A DNA stretch of 64,000 nt from the NCBI RefSeq assembly GCF_025567315.1, contig NZ_JAOQJE010000013.1:14724-78723 (forward strand). The letters run 5' to 3'. The notes below the pieces were generated by a model, which searched no databases, had not been told where the DNA came from, and saw nothing but the letters and a program-made list of their open reading frames with translations. The position numbers and the translations under genes are program-made. The stretch is from Agathobaculum ammoniilyticum. GTDB taxonomy: Bacteria > Bacillota > Clostridia > Oscillospirales > Butyricicoccaceae. This document shows positions 23,091-32,058 of the stretch, piece after piece (the first letter of the stretch is position 1; every line of letters starts with the position of its first letter).

Positions 23091-23714
23091 TTACTTTCTC
23101 TTGACGGCCGCGCCGTCGACGGTCAGCCTGCCCGCGCAGAAATCGGACACGGCTTGCGGAAGCAGCTGCCATTCCGCCTGAACCATCACGCGCTTCTGCA
23201 GCGTCTCCGGCGTGTCATCGTCCTCCACTTCAATCGCTTTCTGCGAGATAATCGCGCCTCCGTCCACCACTTCAGATACAAAATGCACGGTCGCGCCGGT
23301 CACCTTCACCCCTTTTGCCAAAGCCGCTTCATGGACGCGCAAGCCGTAGAAGCCCTCCCCGCAGAACGCGGGGATCAGCGAGGGATGGATATTGATGATG
23401 CGGTTCTCATAACGGCGGCAGAAGTCCGCGCTGAGCACGGTCATAAAGCCTGCGAGCACAACCAGCCCGATCTCCCGTTCGCGCAGCAGCGCGTCCAGCG
23501 CAGCGCCGTATGCGTCGGGAGAAGCGAACTCCCTGCGCCGCAGCACCGCGGAGGGGATACCGGCCTTCGCCGCCCGTTCCAGCGCAAACGCGTCCGGATT
23601 GGAGGAGACGACAAACGCGATGCGCCCGTTTTCGATCTTGCCCGCCTGCTGCGCATCGATGAGCGCCTGCAGGTTCGTACCGCCGCCAGAAACCAAAACT
23701 GCAATGTTTATCAT
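23091..23714 (-). CDS. purN: Phosphoribosylglycinamide formyltransferase
   Basis: This 207-residue protein has the PurN hallmarks: INIAVLVSGGGTNLQALIDA, then VVLAGFMTVLSADFCRRYEN and the active-site IINIHPSLIPAF with G-VTGATVHFVSEVVDGGAIIS (His and Asp of the folate enzyme). It formylates GAR with 10-formyl-THF. ATG 23714 has GGAG at eight bases. The gap to purM is about 64 bp. Confidence 0.95.
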   Translation of the reverse strand: MINIAVLVSGGGTNLQALIDAQQAGKIENGRIAFVVSSNPDAFALERAAKAGIPSAVLRRREFASPDAYGAALDALLREREIGLVVLAGFMTVLSADFCRRYENRIINIHPSLIPAFCGEGFYGLRVHEAALAKGVKVTGATVHFVSEVVDGGAIISQKAIEVEDDDTPETLQKRVMVQAEWQLLPQAVSDFCAGRLTVDGAAVKRK

Positions 23715-23778
23715 ATTGGATCTCCATTTTCTGCGCCGCAGCGCGCATTGAATCAAACTCTGCGTAGCCGCGCCGGCG

Positions 23779-24816
23779 TCAGACGAGTTCCACGCCCTTC
23801 TCGCCGTTCACGCACTCGCCGATGATATACGCCTTTTCTCCCGCGGCCGAGATCGCGGCGACCGCGCGCGACGCGTCCTCCGCGGCAACCGAAAGCACCA
23901 ACCCCGCGCCCATATTGAACGTGTTGTACATATCGCGCTCCGGTATGCCGCCCGTTTTGGCAATCAGGCCGAACACCGGCGGCACCGGCATGGCGCTTTT
24001 TTCGATCTTCGCGCAAATGCCTTCGGGCAGCATACGCGGCACGTTTTCGTAAAAGCCGCCGCCGGTGATATGACTGATGCCCTTGACATCCACCTTGCCC
24101 ATCAGGGATTGGATCGCCTTGACGTAGATTTTGGTCGGGGTGAGCAGCTCCTCGCCCAGGGTTTTGCCAAACTCGTCGATATAGCGGCGCACGGACTTTT
24201 CATTGATGCCGAGCGTCTTGCGCACGAGCGAATAGCCGTTCGAGTGTACGCCCGAGGAAGCCACGCCGACCAGCGCGTCGCCCTGCCGGATCGTCGTCCC
24301 GTCGATCATTTTCTCCTTATCCACCATGCCGACCGAGAACCCTGCCATGTCGTACTCGTCCTCCGGATAAAAGCCGGGCATCTCCGCGGTTTCGCCGCCG
24401 ATCAGCGCGCAGCCCGCCTGGCGGCAGCCCTCCGCGATGCCGGAAACCATCTGCGCGATCTTGGCCGGATGGTTCTTACCGACCGCGATATAATCCAGGA
24501 AAAACAACGGCTGTGCGCCGCAGCACGCGATGTCATTGACGCACATGGCCACGCAGTCGATGCCCACCGTGTCGTGCTTATCCATCAGGAAGGCCAGCTT
24601 GAGCTTGGTACCCACACCGTCCGTACCGGAAACCAGGATGGGGTCGGCCATGCCCTTGAAATCCGGACGGAACAGGCCACCAAAACCGCCCAGCGTACCC
24701 ATCACGCCCTTGGTAAAGGTCGATTCGACCATCGGCTTCATCAGCTTGACCGCTTCATAGCCCGCAGTCACGTCAACGCCGGCAGCCTTGTAGCTTTCAG
24801 AACGGCTTTCACTCAT
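23779..24816 (-). CDS. purM: Phosphoribosylformylglycinamidine cyclo-ligase (AIR synthetase)
   Basis: This 345-residue protein has ILVSGTDGVGTKLKLAFLMD, IGIDCVAMCVNDIACCGAQP, LIGGETAEMPGFY and HITGGGFYENVPRM, the conserved PurM/PurL-superfamily motifs. It closes FGAM to AIR with ATP in the cytoplasm as a dimer. It sits between purF and purN in the operon. Confidence 0.96.
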   Translation of the reverse strand: MSESRSESYKAAGVDVTAGYEAVKLMKPMVESTFTKGVMGTLGGFGGLFRPDFKGMADPILVSGTDGVGTKLKLAFLMDKHDTVGIDCVAMCVNDIACCGAQPLFFLDYIAVGKNHPAKIAQMVSGIAEGCRQAGCALIGGETAEMPGFYPEDEYDMAGFSVGMVDKEKMIDGTTIRQGDALVGVASSGVHSNGYSLVRKTLGINEKSVRRYIDEFGKTLGEELLTPTKIYVKAIQSLMGKVDVKGISHITGGGFYENVPRMLPEGICAKIEKSAMPVPPVFGLIAKTGGIPERDMYNTFNMGAGLVLSVAAEDASRAVAAISAAGEKAYIIGECVNGEKGVELV

Positions 24817-24852
24817 AGTAATACTCCTTCGTCGTTTAATATGGGGAGCGGC

Positions 24853-26274
24853 TTATTCTTTGCCGCTCCAGCAGTAGGTGCAGACCTTATCGTGGTCCAG
24901 GCCGATGGCCTCCAGCAGTCCGTCAAGCGACTGATAGCCGAGCGAACTGAATCCAAATTTTTCGCAAATTGTCTTGAGCATGCACTGGCCGCGCTTGGTA
25001 TTCGCATCCGCGTATTCCTCCAGGTGCTTCTGCCCCTCATCGCCCTCCAGCTCCTGCACGGTGCGGCGGGCCAACAACTCCATCTCGGAATTACTGGAGG
25101 AGAAATTCAGGTATTTGCAGCCGTACATGATCGGCGGGCAGGCCGACCGCATATGGACCTCTTTTGCGCCGGATTCGTACAGGAACTCAACGGTTTCACG
25201 CAGTTGGGTGCCGCGCACAATCGAGTCGTCCACGAACAGCAGCTTTTTCCCCTCGATCAGCTCGGGTACTGGGATCTGCTTCATCTTGGCGACCTGATTG
25301 CGGATCTTCTGGTTGGCCGGCATGAACGAGCGCGGCCAGGTCGGGGTATATTTGACAAACGGACGCGCAAACGGTTTGCCGCATTCGTTGGCGTAGCCGA
25401 TCGCATGCGGCACGCCGGAATCCGGCACGCCGGCAATAAAATCCACATTTTCCGCCAGGCCGCGCTTTTTATCGTCGCACGCCATGATCTCACCGTTGCG
25501 GTAGCGCATCACCTCGACGTTGACACCCTCATAATTGGAATTGGGATAGCCATAATACGTCCAGAGGAACGCGCATATTCTCATTTCCTTTCCGGCCGGC
25601 GACAGCGTTTCAAATCCATCCGCCGTGACCTTGACGATCTCGCGCGGCCCAAGCTCATAGGCATCCTCATAGCCGAGCTTGTGGTACGCGAACGACTCGA
25701 ACGAAACGCAATGCCCGTCCTCGCTTTTGCCAATCAGCACCGGCAGGCGACCCAGCCTGTCGCGCGCGGCGATGATCCCCTCCCGCGTCAGCGCGAGCAG
25801 GGTGAGCGAGCCGTCGATCAGCTCCTGCGCGTGCAGGATGCCGGATACCAGGTCGTCCTTCTGGTTGATGAGCGCCGCAACCAGCTCGGTGGAGTTGACC
25901 TTGCCCGAACTCATGGCCATGAACTGATGGCCATGGTCGGAAAAATAGCGGGAAACCAGCTCCTCCGCGTTGTTGATGATACCAACCGTGGTCAGCGCGT
26001 ACAGGCCAAGGTGGGACCGCACGAGCAGCGGCTGCGGGTCGGTATCGCTGATGCAGCCGATGCCGCTGCAACCCTGGAAATCCTGCAGATCCTTTTCAAA
26101 TTTGGTCCGGAACGGGGTATTTTCAATATTGTGGATCTGGCGCTGAAAGCCGACCTCCTTGTCGTAGACGATCATGCCGCCCCGCCGTGTACCCAGGTGC
26201 GAATGATAGTCCACGCCGAAAAATATATCCAGTACGCAGTCCTGCTTGCAGACCGCGCCAAAAAATCCTCCCAT
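24853..26274 (-). CDS. purF: Amidophosphoribosyltransferase
   Basis: This 473-residue protein has an N-terminal class II glutaminase domain (DYHSHLGTRRGGM, GIINNAEELVSRYF) and a PRTase domain with the PRPP loop KLLFVDDSIVRGTQLRET. It starts PRPP to phosphoribosylamine, the committed purine step. The N-terminus MGGFFGAVCKQDC differs from the usual short propeptide followed by CGVFG. The nucleophile is probably Cys12 (in KQDCVLDIFFG), by analogy with divergent PurF forms; this is inference. A C-terminal FGFSSLGYQSLDGLLEAIGL and a CTYCWSG end are also seen. Confidence 0.93.
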   Translation of the reverse strand: MGGFFGAVCKQDCVLDIFFGVDYHSHLGTRRGGMIVYDKEVGFQRQIHNIENTPFRTKFEKDLQDFQGCSGIGCISDTDPQPLLVRSHLGLYALTTVGIINNAEELVSRYFSDHGHQFMAMSSGKVNSTELVAALINQKDDLVSGILHAQELIDGSLTLLALTREGIIAARDRLGRLPVLIGKSEDGHCVSFESFAYHKLGYEDAYELGPREIVKVTADGFETLSPAGKEMRICAFLWTYYGYPNSNYEGVNVEVMRYRNGEIMACDDKKRGLAENVDFIAGVPDSGVPHAIGYANECGKPFARPFVKYTPTWPRSFMPANQKIRNQVAKMKQIPVPELIEGKKLLFVDDSIVRGTQLRETVEFLYESGAKEVHMRSACPPIMYGCKYLNFSSSNSEMELLARRTVQELEGDEGQKHLEEYADANTKRGQCMLKTICEKFGFSSLGYQSLDGLLEAIGLDHDKVCTYCWSGKE

Positions 26275-26335
26275 AGTTGCTCCTTATCTTTTTCCGGTTT
26301 TGGGTTTGCCCGATCAGGCGCGTTCCCGCAGGCGG

Positions 26336-27046
26336 TTACTTGCCCAGCACGCGCTTCATGATCTCCTGGTACGCTTCCTCGACGCCGCCCAGGTCGCGGC
26401 GGAACCGGTCCTTATCCAGCTTCTCCTTGGTGGTCTTGTCCCACAGGCGGCAGGTGTCCGGACTGATCTCGTCGGCCAGCACGATTTTACCGTCCGCAGT
26501 CTTGCCGAACTCCAGCTTGAAATCGACCAGGAGTACGTTCAGCGTATCGAAATACTGCTTCATGACCTCGTTGACCTTGAACGCCATGCCCTTGATCTGC
26601 TCGATCTCCTCGCGGGTGGCGAGTTTCAATGCGATCGCGTGGTACGCATTCATGAGCGGGTCGCCCAGATCGTCGTTCTTATAGGAGAATTCGACGGTCG
26701 GCTCGTCGAACACGATGCCCTCCTCCACGCCGTAGCGCTTGGCAAAGGAGCCGGCCGAAATGTTGCGGATAATGACCTCGAGCGGTACGATAGAAACCTT
26801 TTTCACAACCGTTTCGCGCTCAGAGAGCTGCTCGACGAAATGGGTCGGCACCCCCTGCTGCTCCAGAAGCTGAAACATGTGGTTGGACATGACGTTGTTG
26901 ATCGCGCCCTTGCCGACGATCGTCCCCTTTTTCTCCCCGTTGAACGCGGTCGCGTCATCCTTGTAATCGACGATGACCAGGTTCGGGTCGTCGGTCGCAA
27001 ACACTTTCTTTGCCTTTCCTTCGTACATCTGCTCTTTCTTTTGCAT
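26336..27046 (-). CDS. purC: SAICAR synthase
   Basis: This 236-residue enzyme has QMYEGKAKKVFATDDPNLVI, VVDYKDDATAFNG-type substrate residues, VIIRNISAGSFAKRYGVEEG, and ILADEISPDTCRLWD. It couples CAIR with aspartate using ATP. The ATG at 27046 has GGAGG at eight bases; the annotated longer frame starts 15 bases earlier without a better site. It lies between purE and purF. Confidence 0.96.
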   Translation of the reverse strand: MQKKEQMYEGKAKKVFATDDPNLVIVDYKDDATAFNGEKKGTIVGKGAINNVMSNHMFQLLEQQGVPTHFVEQLSERETVVKKVSIVPLEVIIRNISAGSFAKRYGVEEGIVFDEPTVEFSYKNDDLGDPLMNAYHAIALKLATREEIEQIKGMAFKVNEVMKQYFDTLNVLLVDFKLEFGKTADGKIVLADEISPDTCRLWDKTTKEKLDKDRFRRDLGGVEEAYQEIMKRVLGK

Positions 27047-27126
27047 GTCCATTTCCTCCATTTATATGTGTAATTTAAAAACAAACAAACCTTTGTTTTT
27101 GGGTTTTACCCAGTCCGCGCAGGTGG

Positions 27127-27618
27127 TTACGCAAACTGCGCCTTTACCTTTTCATCCTTGTCCATGACCTCGTCGGCCATTTCCTGCTTAAACTGCCGCA
27201 GCTTTCCGGCAAGCGCTTCGTCCGACAGGGCGAGCATCTGCGCCGCTAGGATAGCTGCGTTGTCCGCGCCGTCAATCGCCACGCACGCGACCGGAATGCC
27301 CTTGGGCATCTGCACCATGGACAGCAAGCTGTCCATGCCGCCCATCACGCTGGTTCCCATCGGCACGCCGATGACCGGCAGCGTGGTGTAGGCTGCCAGC
27401 ACGCCGCCCAAATGCGCGGCCTTGCCCGCCGCTGCGATGATCACGCCGAAGCCCTCTGCCGCCGCGTTTTTCGCAAGCTGCTCCGCCGCCGCGGGCGTGC
27501 GGTGCGCGGAGCAGATCCGCACCTCGGCCGGTATGGCAAACGATTTCAGCCGGTCCACGCATTTTTCCATAACCTTCAGGTCGCTGTCCGACCCCATGAC
27601 GACGAGCACCTTTTTCAT
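27127..27618 (-). CDS. purE: N5-carboxyaminoimidazole ribonucleotide mutase
   Basis: This 163-residue PurE has VVMGSDSDLKVMEKCVDRLK, RICSAHRTPAAAEQLAKNAA and the GKAAHLGGVLAAYTTLPVIG segment of class I enzymes, with MGGMDSLLSMVQMPKGIPVA. It moves the carboxyl group to give CAIR. No purK lies in this window, so the substrate supply is not seen. ATG 27618 has GAGGAGG upstream. It is the first enzyme gene of the operon, directly after a terminator-like hairpin. Confidence 0.95.
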   Translation of the reverse strand: MKKVLVVMGSDSDLKVMEKCVDRLKSFAIPAEVRICSAHRTPAAAEQLAKNAAAEGFGVIIAAAGKAAHLGGVLAAYTTLPVIGVPMGTSVMGGMDSLLSMVQMPKGIPVACVAIDGADNAAILAAQMLALSDEALAGKLRQFKQEMADEVMDKDEKVKAQFA

Positions 27619-27633
27619 CGCATATTCCTCCTC

Positions 27634-27668
27634 AAAAACAAATGAGGACACGGATAGACCCGTGTCCT
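27634..27668 (-). terminator. Hairpin with T run before purE (possible attenuator)
   Basis: AGGACACGG pairs with CCGTGTCCT (nine base pairs, six-base loop). On the minus strand it is followed by CATTTGTTTTT, then the purE ribosome site. It lies between the leader ORF and purE within the same transcript. Confidence 0.6.
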
Positions 27669-27678
27669 ATATACGCGC

Positions 27679-27789
27679 TCAATTAGCTGCACCGATGCCC
27701 GAAAGCATGCACGAATGCCCGGTACCCAGATTGAAGAACTGCATGCGGATAGACTGCGCCGCCTTATCCAGAAACACGCTTCCGATCAT
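27679..27789 (-). CDS. 36-residue leader ORF or small protein before purE
   Basis: Minus-strand ATG 27789 with AGAGGTG six to seven bases upstream gives MIGSVFLDKAAQSIRMQFFN then LGTGHSCMLSGIGAAN and TGA (27679-27681). It is the first ORF after the purine promoter and ends 11 bases before a terminator-like hairpin that precedes purE. It could be a translated leader controlling the hairpin, or an independent small protein. It has no run of a single amino acid of the kind that would name an obvious effector. Confidence 0.5.
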   Translation of the reverse strand: MIGSVFLDKAAQSIRMQFFNLGTGHSCMLSGIGAAN

Positions 27790-27839
27790 GTGTACACCTC
27801 TTTCGCTGCTTGTCCTGCTATCAGTGGAGATACATCAAT

Positions 27840-27868
27840 ATTTTATCCAAAGCGCCTGTGTATTGCAA
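27840..27868 (-). promoter_or_regulatory. Promoter of the purine operon
   Basis: On the minus strand TTGCAA (27863-27868), a 17-bp spacer and TAAAAT (27840-27845). The leader from the start (about 27833) to purE is about 215 nt. No purine riboswitch core sequence was found in it. Confidence 0.75.
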
Positions 27869-27927
27869 GCGTTTTACGCCGTTTTTTCTCGTTTTGTACA
27901 AATGCCCAAAGATGGGGGCCGCGGCTC

Positions 27928-29106
27928 TCAGCTTTCGTGCAGAACGCCCTTTCCGTACAGCACCGCCTCAATCTGGCGCACGCGCTCGCTCCAGGAGCAC
28001 TGCGCGCCATAGGCCAACCGTTTGGCCACTTTCTCCGGATCATTTTCCGTCGCTGCCGCGTCGCACATAGCGATAAACTCGTCCGCGTCGTGCGCGATAT
28101 ACACCACGTCCGCGAAATCCTCGACCTGCAGCGGCTCGCGTGTGGAAACCACCGGCTTGCCGGTCGCAAGGTACTCGTAAAACTTGAGCGGGGATACGTC
28201 GCGGCTCAGCGCACCCGCGCGAAACACATTCAGGCATACATCCATCTGCGCCAGGTACGCAGGCAGCTCGGGCTGCGGCACCAGGCCGTGGAACACGATA
28301 TTGGGATACTGCCGCAAATGCGACAGATCCACGCCCGGCAGCGTCCGGCCGATCAGGAAAACAGTCGCATCCGGCCGATCCTTTGCCAGCTTTTCGATCA
28401 GCGCGTAATCGATGCACTCCTGCAGCATGCCCACAAACCCGAACACTGGATGCTTCAGGCTTTTCATATCTTCCGGACAAGGCAGGCTGCCTTTTTCGGT
28501 CTGCACGCGCGAAAAGATCTCATACGCCGCGCCATTCGGGATCATTTTTGTCGTGGGGTTCACCTTTTCCAGCGTTTTGGCCAGCCCGACCGCAGTCGCA
28601 AACACCTGATCCGCCACCCCCGCAAGGTCGCGCTCCATCCGGTCCACCACCACCGGATCGATATGCCCCTTGTAAGCCGAATGGCGGTCCACGCAGTCAT
28701 AAACCAGCGCGCGGTGCGGCACATGCGCCGCGATATCGCAGGAGGACGGCGAGTAGCACCAGAGCACCGTTTCCTCCCCGAAGCCGTGCTCGCACATCTT
28801 CCGGCGCACGAATGCGGCCTGGCGCTTCTGGTTGAGGCGGTTGACCCACCGGAACTTGTTGAAAAACGGCAGGACGGGCGGCAACGCGTAGACAGTGATG
28901 TTTTCATGCCCCTCCACCTTTTCCCCCGGCCGCTTGTATTTCGAGAGATACGCGGACGCTTTTTTGGCCTTGAGCGGCGCAATCACCGACACCGGCGGAT
29001 CAAAATACAGCACCTCCGCGTTCCGCAGGCGGCTCATCACGTTCTGCTTGCGGGTCGGCAGCGGGTGGTAGTTGGTCGTCGACAGACAGACGATATGGTT
29101 TTTCAT
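27928..29106 (-). CDS. Glycosyltransferase, GT-B type (family 1/4-like)
   Basis: This 392-residue protein has a GT-B layout. The N-terminus MKNHIVCLSTTNYHPLPTRK and the ADQVFATAVGLAKTLEKVNP helix form the acceptor part; the C-terminal half has FGFVGMLQECIDYALIEKLA, LIGRTLPGVDL and the nucleotide-sugar site SPLKFYEYLATGKPVVSTRE. It has no signal peptide and should act on the cytoplasmic face in surface polysaccharide synthesis. Its ATG overlaps the stop of the GT-pyruvyltransferase fusion by four bases, so the two enzymes likely act in one pathway. Confidence 0.85.
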   Translation of the reverse strand: MKNHIVCLSTTNYHPLPTRKQNVMSRLRNAEVLYFDPPVSVIAPLKAKKASAYLSKYKRPGEKVEGHENITVYALPPVLPFFNKFRWVNRLNQKRQAAFVRRKMCEHGFGEETVLWCYSPSSCDIAAHVPHRALVYDCVDRHSAYKGHIDPVVVDRMERDLAGVADQVFATAVGLAKTLEKVNPTTKMIPNGAAYEIFSRVQTEKGSLPCPEDMKSLKHPVFGFVGMLQECIDYALIEKLAKDRPDATVFLIGRTLPGVDLSHLRQYPNIVFHGLVPQPELPAYLAQMDVCLNVFRAGALSRDVSPLKFYEYLATGKPVVSTREPLQVEDFADVVYIAHDADEFIAMCDAAATENDPEKVAKRLAYGAQCSWSERVRQIEAVLYGKGVLHES

Positions 29107-31355
29107 GCGTTTTCCCCGTCCTTTTTTTCACACTTCAATCCCAGCAGCAGCGCAGCGCAGCGCACGTTCTCCTGCTCGCGCTCGCGCAGCATTCCGGCGG
29201 TGCGGCGCACCTCCCCATCCAGCGCGCCGGACACACACTCGTCGATCAGGCGGCACAGCGGCTCCGCGCGCACGGTCTGCAGCTGCAGACAGGTGCGGCT
29301 GCCGATATATTTGAGAAAACCGTCCACCTTGATGTCGTAGCTCATGCCCACGACCGGCACGCCTTGTCCAGCGGAAAACATCAGCGAGTGCAGGCGGATG
29401 CCGACCACGGTTTTCATGCGCGCCAGGATGCCGATGGTCACCTCGATCGGCTGGCGGGTGCGCACCGCGTGCCACGGGCAGCGGAGCAGCGCCCCCACCC
29501 GCTCGGCGGGCAGCAGGTCGTTCGGGAATTCGATGGGGACGAACACCGGTGTCAGCCCATGTCTCTCATAGGCGTAATTGGCCGCCGCCGCAATCTCGGG
29601 CAACGCCGCGTCCAGCCCTTTCCAGTTTCGCAGGCCGAAGCCGATATAGCGCCCCTCAGGATCGATGCCGCTCTGCTCCATGGCGAGCGACACGACCTCG
29701 CGCGGCGCGGGGTCCAGGATAATCGTCGGGTCGGCGGATACGCGGATGTCCGGACGGGTCACGCCCATCTCGGCCAGAAGCGAACGGGAGTTATCGTCGC
29801 GCAGCGTAATGCGGTCGACCGACCGGTCGATCGTCTTGGCCGCCATGACGCGGTTGCCCGCGCGGTTGATCGGGCCGATGCCGCAGCCGTACATCATCAC
29901 CTTGCAGCCGCGCTTTTTCGCCGCGCGCAGGGTGTAGCAGTAATACCAGATCGACCGCGTTGAGGTGACGTCCTGCATCAGCGAGCCGCCGCCGTTGATA
30001 TACAGTGCCGCGCGCCGGAACCGCCGCAGCACGGCGAACACGTTGAACGTATAAATCGCGTTCGTCCGGTAGACCAGGCGAGTCTCTTTCGGGCGGCGGG
30101 ACATAACGCAGATCGTGCGCTCCGGATCGAGCGCACGCATCTCCTGCACGATCGCCTCCAAAATAGCGTCGTCGCCCGCATTGCCGCGCCCGTACGCGCC
30201 GCAGATCACGATGCTCTCGCGCTCGTGTTTGGGCCGGTGGAAGCGGGCGAGCAGATGGCGGTAATTCGCCTCCTGCCGCGCGCACATATTCTCCCGGGAA
30301 AACTCGCGGGAGGCCTTGTCGTACAGCGCCTCGGAAAAGGCGCAGCGCAGCGCGGGGTCGTTTGCCAGGCGCGCCATGTATCTGGCAAGCTGGCGGTCGT
30401 CCCCAACTGGGAAAATATAGCCGTTTTCGCCCGTGTCGATCAGTTCGGGCATGCCGCCCACATCCGAGCAGATGGTCGCGCAGCCCGCGCAGACGCCTTC
30501 GAGGATGGAGTACGGGAAAGTTTCGGACACCGAGGACAAAAGGTTGATGTCCATTGCGCGGAAAAACGGCCCGACTGGGGAAACCCAGCCGCAGAACGTC
30601 ACGCGCTCCGCCACGCCGAGCTGGGCGCACAGCCTGCGGAGCATCTCCTCATCCTCGCCGTCGCCCGCGATGAACAGGCGCAGCTGCGGCGCCTCCTCAA
30701 GCGCCGCGGCAAAGCCGCGCACGGTCGTCGCAATATCCTTGACCGCGGTCAGACGCGCGGCGATCCCGCACAGCACGTCGCCCTCCTCCACCTCCACGCC
30801 GTAGGTATCCCGCAGATAGGCAGCACGGTCAAATTCGCCCTCCGGCCGTTTGAAATCCATGCCGTTGTAAATCTTCACAATCCGTTCGGGATCGAAGCCG
30901 CGCTCGATCAGCGTGCGCGCCATCCGGTCCGCGACCGGCTGGTAAAAATCCAGAAAACGCAGCGCGACCGCGTTCGCCGCGCCGAATGTATGCTGCTTGA
31001 ACGGATTGCCGAGATAGTCCAGCTTATAATCCGAATGCACGGTCGTCACGATCGGCACCTGGCGCGAACGGCGTACCATCGCCCCCATCAGATTGGCGCG
31101 ACCGCCGTGGCAGTGGATAATGTCCGGCCGGAACTCGTCCACCAGGTCGCGCATCGCGCGCGCCGCGCGGAACGGGTTATGCCGCTCGATCACGCGGACG
31201 TCGATGCCGCGCTCACGCGCCTCATCCGCAAACGGGCCTGCGCGAAACGAAAGCAGCATAACCTCGTTCCGCCGGCTCAGGCCGGTGACCATATTCATAA
31301 TGTGGGTTTTGGCGCCGCCCACGTCGCCGCCGCCCATAACATGCATGACTCGCAA
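29103..31355 (-). CDS. Fusion of GT4 glycosyltransferase and CsaB-type polysaccharide pyruvyl transferase
   Basis: This 750-residue two-domain protein has residues 1-380 as a GT4 glycosyltransferase (GGGDVGGAKTHIMNMVTGLS, CGIAARLTAVKDI, SSVSETFPYSILEGVCAGCA). Residues about 390-750 form a polysaccharide pyruvyl transferase of the CsaB kind (ICGAYGRGNAGDDAILEAIV, LYINGGGSLMQDVTSTRSIW, YGCGIGPINRAGNR, GIRLHSLMFSAGQGVPVVGM). CsaB adds ketal pyruvate to the secondary wall polymer that SLH domains bind; three SLH proteins occur in this window. I start at TTG 31355, which has AGGAGG at eight bases; ATG 31346 is next. Confidence 0.88.
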   Translation of the reverse strand: MRVMHVMGGGDVGGAKTHIMNMVTGLSRRNEVMLLSFRAGPFADEARERGIDVRVIERHNPFRAARAMRDLVDEFRPDIIHCHGGRANLMGAMVRRSRQVPIVTTVHSDYKLDYLGNPFKQHTFGAANAVALRFLDFYQPVADRMARTLIERGFDPERIVKIYNGMDFKRPEGEFDRAAYLRDTYGVEVEEGDVLCGIAARLTAVKDIATTVRGFAAALEEAPQLRLFIAGDGEDEEMLRRLCAQLGVAERVTFCGWVSPVGPFFRAMDINLLSSVSETFPYSILEGVCAGCATICSDVGGMPELIDTGENGYIFPVGDDRQLARYMARLANDPALRCAFSEALYDKASREFSRENMCARQEANYRHLLARFHRPKHERESIVICGAYGRGNAGDDAILEAIVQEMRALDPERTICVMSRRPKETRLVYRTNAIYTFNVFAVLRRFRRAALYINGGGSLMQDVTSTRSIWYYCYTLRAAKKRGCKVMMYGCGIGPINRAGNRVMAAKTIDRSVDRITLRDDNSRSLLAEMGVTRPDIRVSADPTIILDPAPREVVSLAMEQSGIDPEGRYIGFGLRNWKGLDAALPEIAAAANYAYERHGLTPVFVPIEFPNDLLPAERVGALLRCPWHAVRTRQPIEVTIGILARMKTVVGIRLHSLMFSAGQGVPVVGMSYDIKVDGFLKYIGSRTCLQLQTVRAEPLCRLIDECVSGALDGEVRRTAGMLREREQENVRCAALLLGLKCEKKDGENA

Positions 31356-31403
31356 GGGCAACTCCTCCTGATAAGGCTGGTAATACTCGCATGAGTATAC
31401 CAT

Positions 31404-31432
31404 AGTATACCACGGAACACCGGCAAATGCAA
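31404..31432 (-). promoter_or_regulatory. Promoter of the GT-CsaB/GT pair
   Basis: TTGCAT (31427-31432), a 17-bp spacer and TATACT (31404-31409) on the minus strand. A second TATACT lies ten bases further on, making a GGTATACT direct repeat over the start site. Confidence 0.6.
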
Positions 31433-31458
31433 AAGAAAGCCGCCCGTCAGGGGCGGCT
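31430..31458 (-). terminator. Terminator of the 31466 gene
   Basis: On the minus strand AGCCGCCC/GGGCGGCT forms a strong short hairpin followed by TTCTTTT. Confidence 0.75.
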
Positions 31459-31465
31459 CTCCCGC

Positions 31466-31957
31466 TCACGGGAGATAGGTAAGAACGGTCACGCCGTTTT
31501 CCGTGCTTTTGGAGAACACGGCGTTGTCCTCATAGCGCAGCACGCCGTATCCCTCGTCCCCGTGATTGAAAGGGATGCGGATATCGTAGCCAAGGTTATC
31601 CGGATACGCACAAACGCTCGCCACGACCCTTTCCTTCCCCCACTCGACAAACACAAGCTGCACCATCCCCTCGCTGACGCTCTCCTTGACTGCGTCACTG
31701 TCCAGCCGGATGATGCTTTGGATTTCCTCCTTCGAGGTATATGGGCCAAATGTATATACCTCGTCCCACTCGAACGGGACCAGCTCGTTCAGGGATACCT
31801 GGGTCGACTCCTCCGGTATTGCCTCCACCGCGTGTTCAAGCGCGCGGGCATTCACACCGGCCAGCCCGCCGCTGAACAGGTAGCCGCCCAAAATAACGGC
31901 CAACAGCAAAATAAAAACATAGGATGGTATCCTGATCTTCCCTCTTTGGCTGTACAT
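31466..31957 (-). CDS. Single-pass membrane-anchored hypothetical protein
   Basis: This 163-residue protein has a basic start, MYSQRGKIRIPSYVF, one transmembrane helix (ILLLAVILGGYLFSGGLAGV, about residues 16-35) and an extracytoplasmic domain (VPFEWDEVYTFGPYTSKEEI ... VVASVCAYPDNLGYDIRIPF). ATG 31957 has CGGAGG at six bases; the longer frame to 31993 is not needed. It is divergent from the flippase gene. Family not recognised. Confidence 0.7.
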   Translation of the reverse strand: MYSQRGKIRIPSYVFILLLAVILGGYLFSGGLAGVNARALEHAVEAIPEESTQVSLNELVPFEWDEVYTFGPYTSKEEIQSIIRLDSDAVKESVSEGMVQLVFVEWGKERVVASVCAYPDNLGYDIRIPFNHGDEGYGVLRYEDNAVFSKSTENGVTVLTYLP

Positions 31958-32058
31958 TGCATTCCTCCGTTCACAGCTTGTGTATTGTTCCATCCGGTTT
32001 TATCATAGCATACCGCCGCGCCCGCCGCAAGGAAAAGGCGTTTCCAGCAAAGCCGTAT

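Noticed and set aside
24070..26361. 763-residue plus-strand ORF across purM and purF
   Set aside because: Antisense to two certain purine genes, with Arg/His/Leu-rich shadow composition typical of GC-rich DNA.
27619..27840. Purine riboswitch before purE
   Set aside because: I searched the leader for the conserved GTTTCTACC-like core and paired P1 stem and found neither; an ORF occupies most of the leader.
27715..29340. 541-residue plus-strand ORF
   Set aside because: Shadow of the glycosyltransferase genes and the purine leader; no start signal and shadow-like composition.
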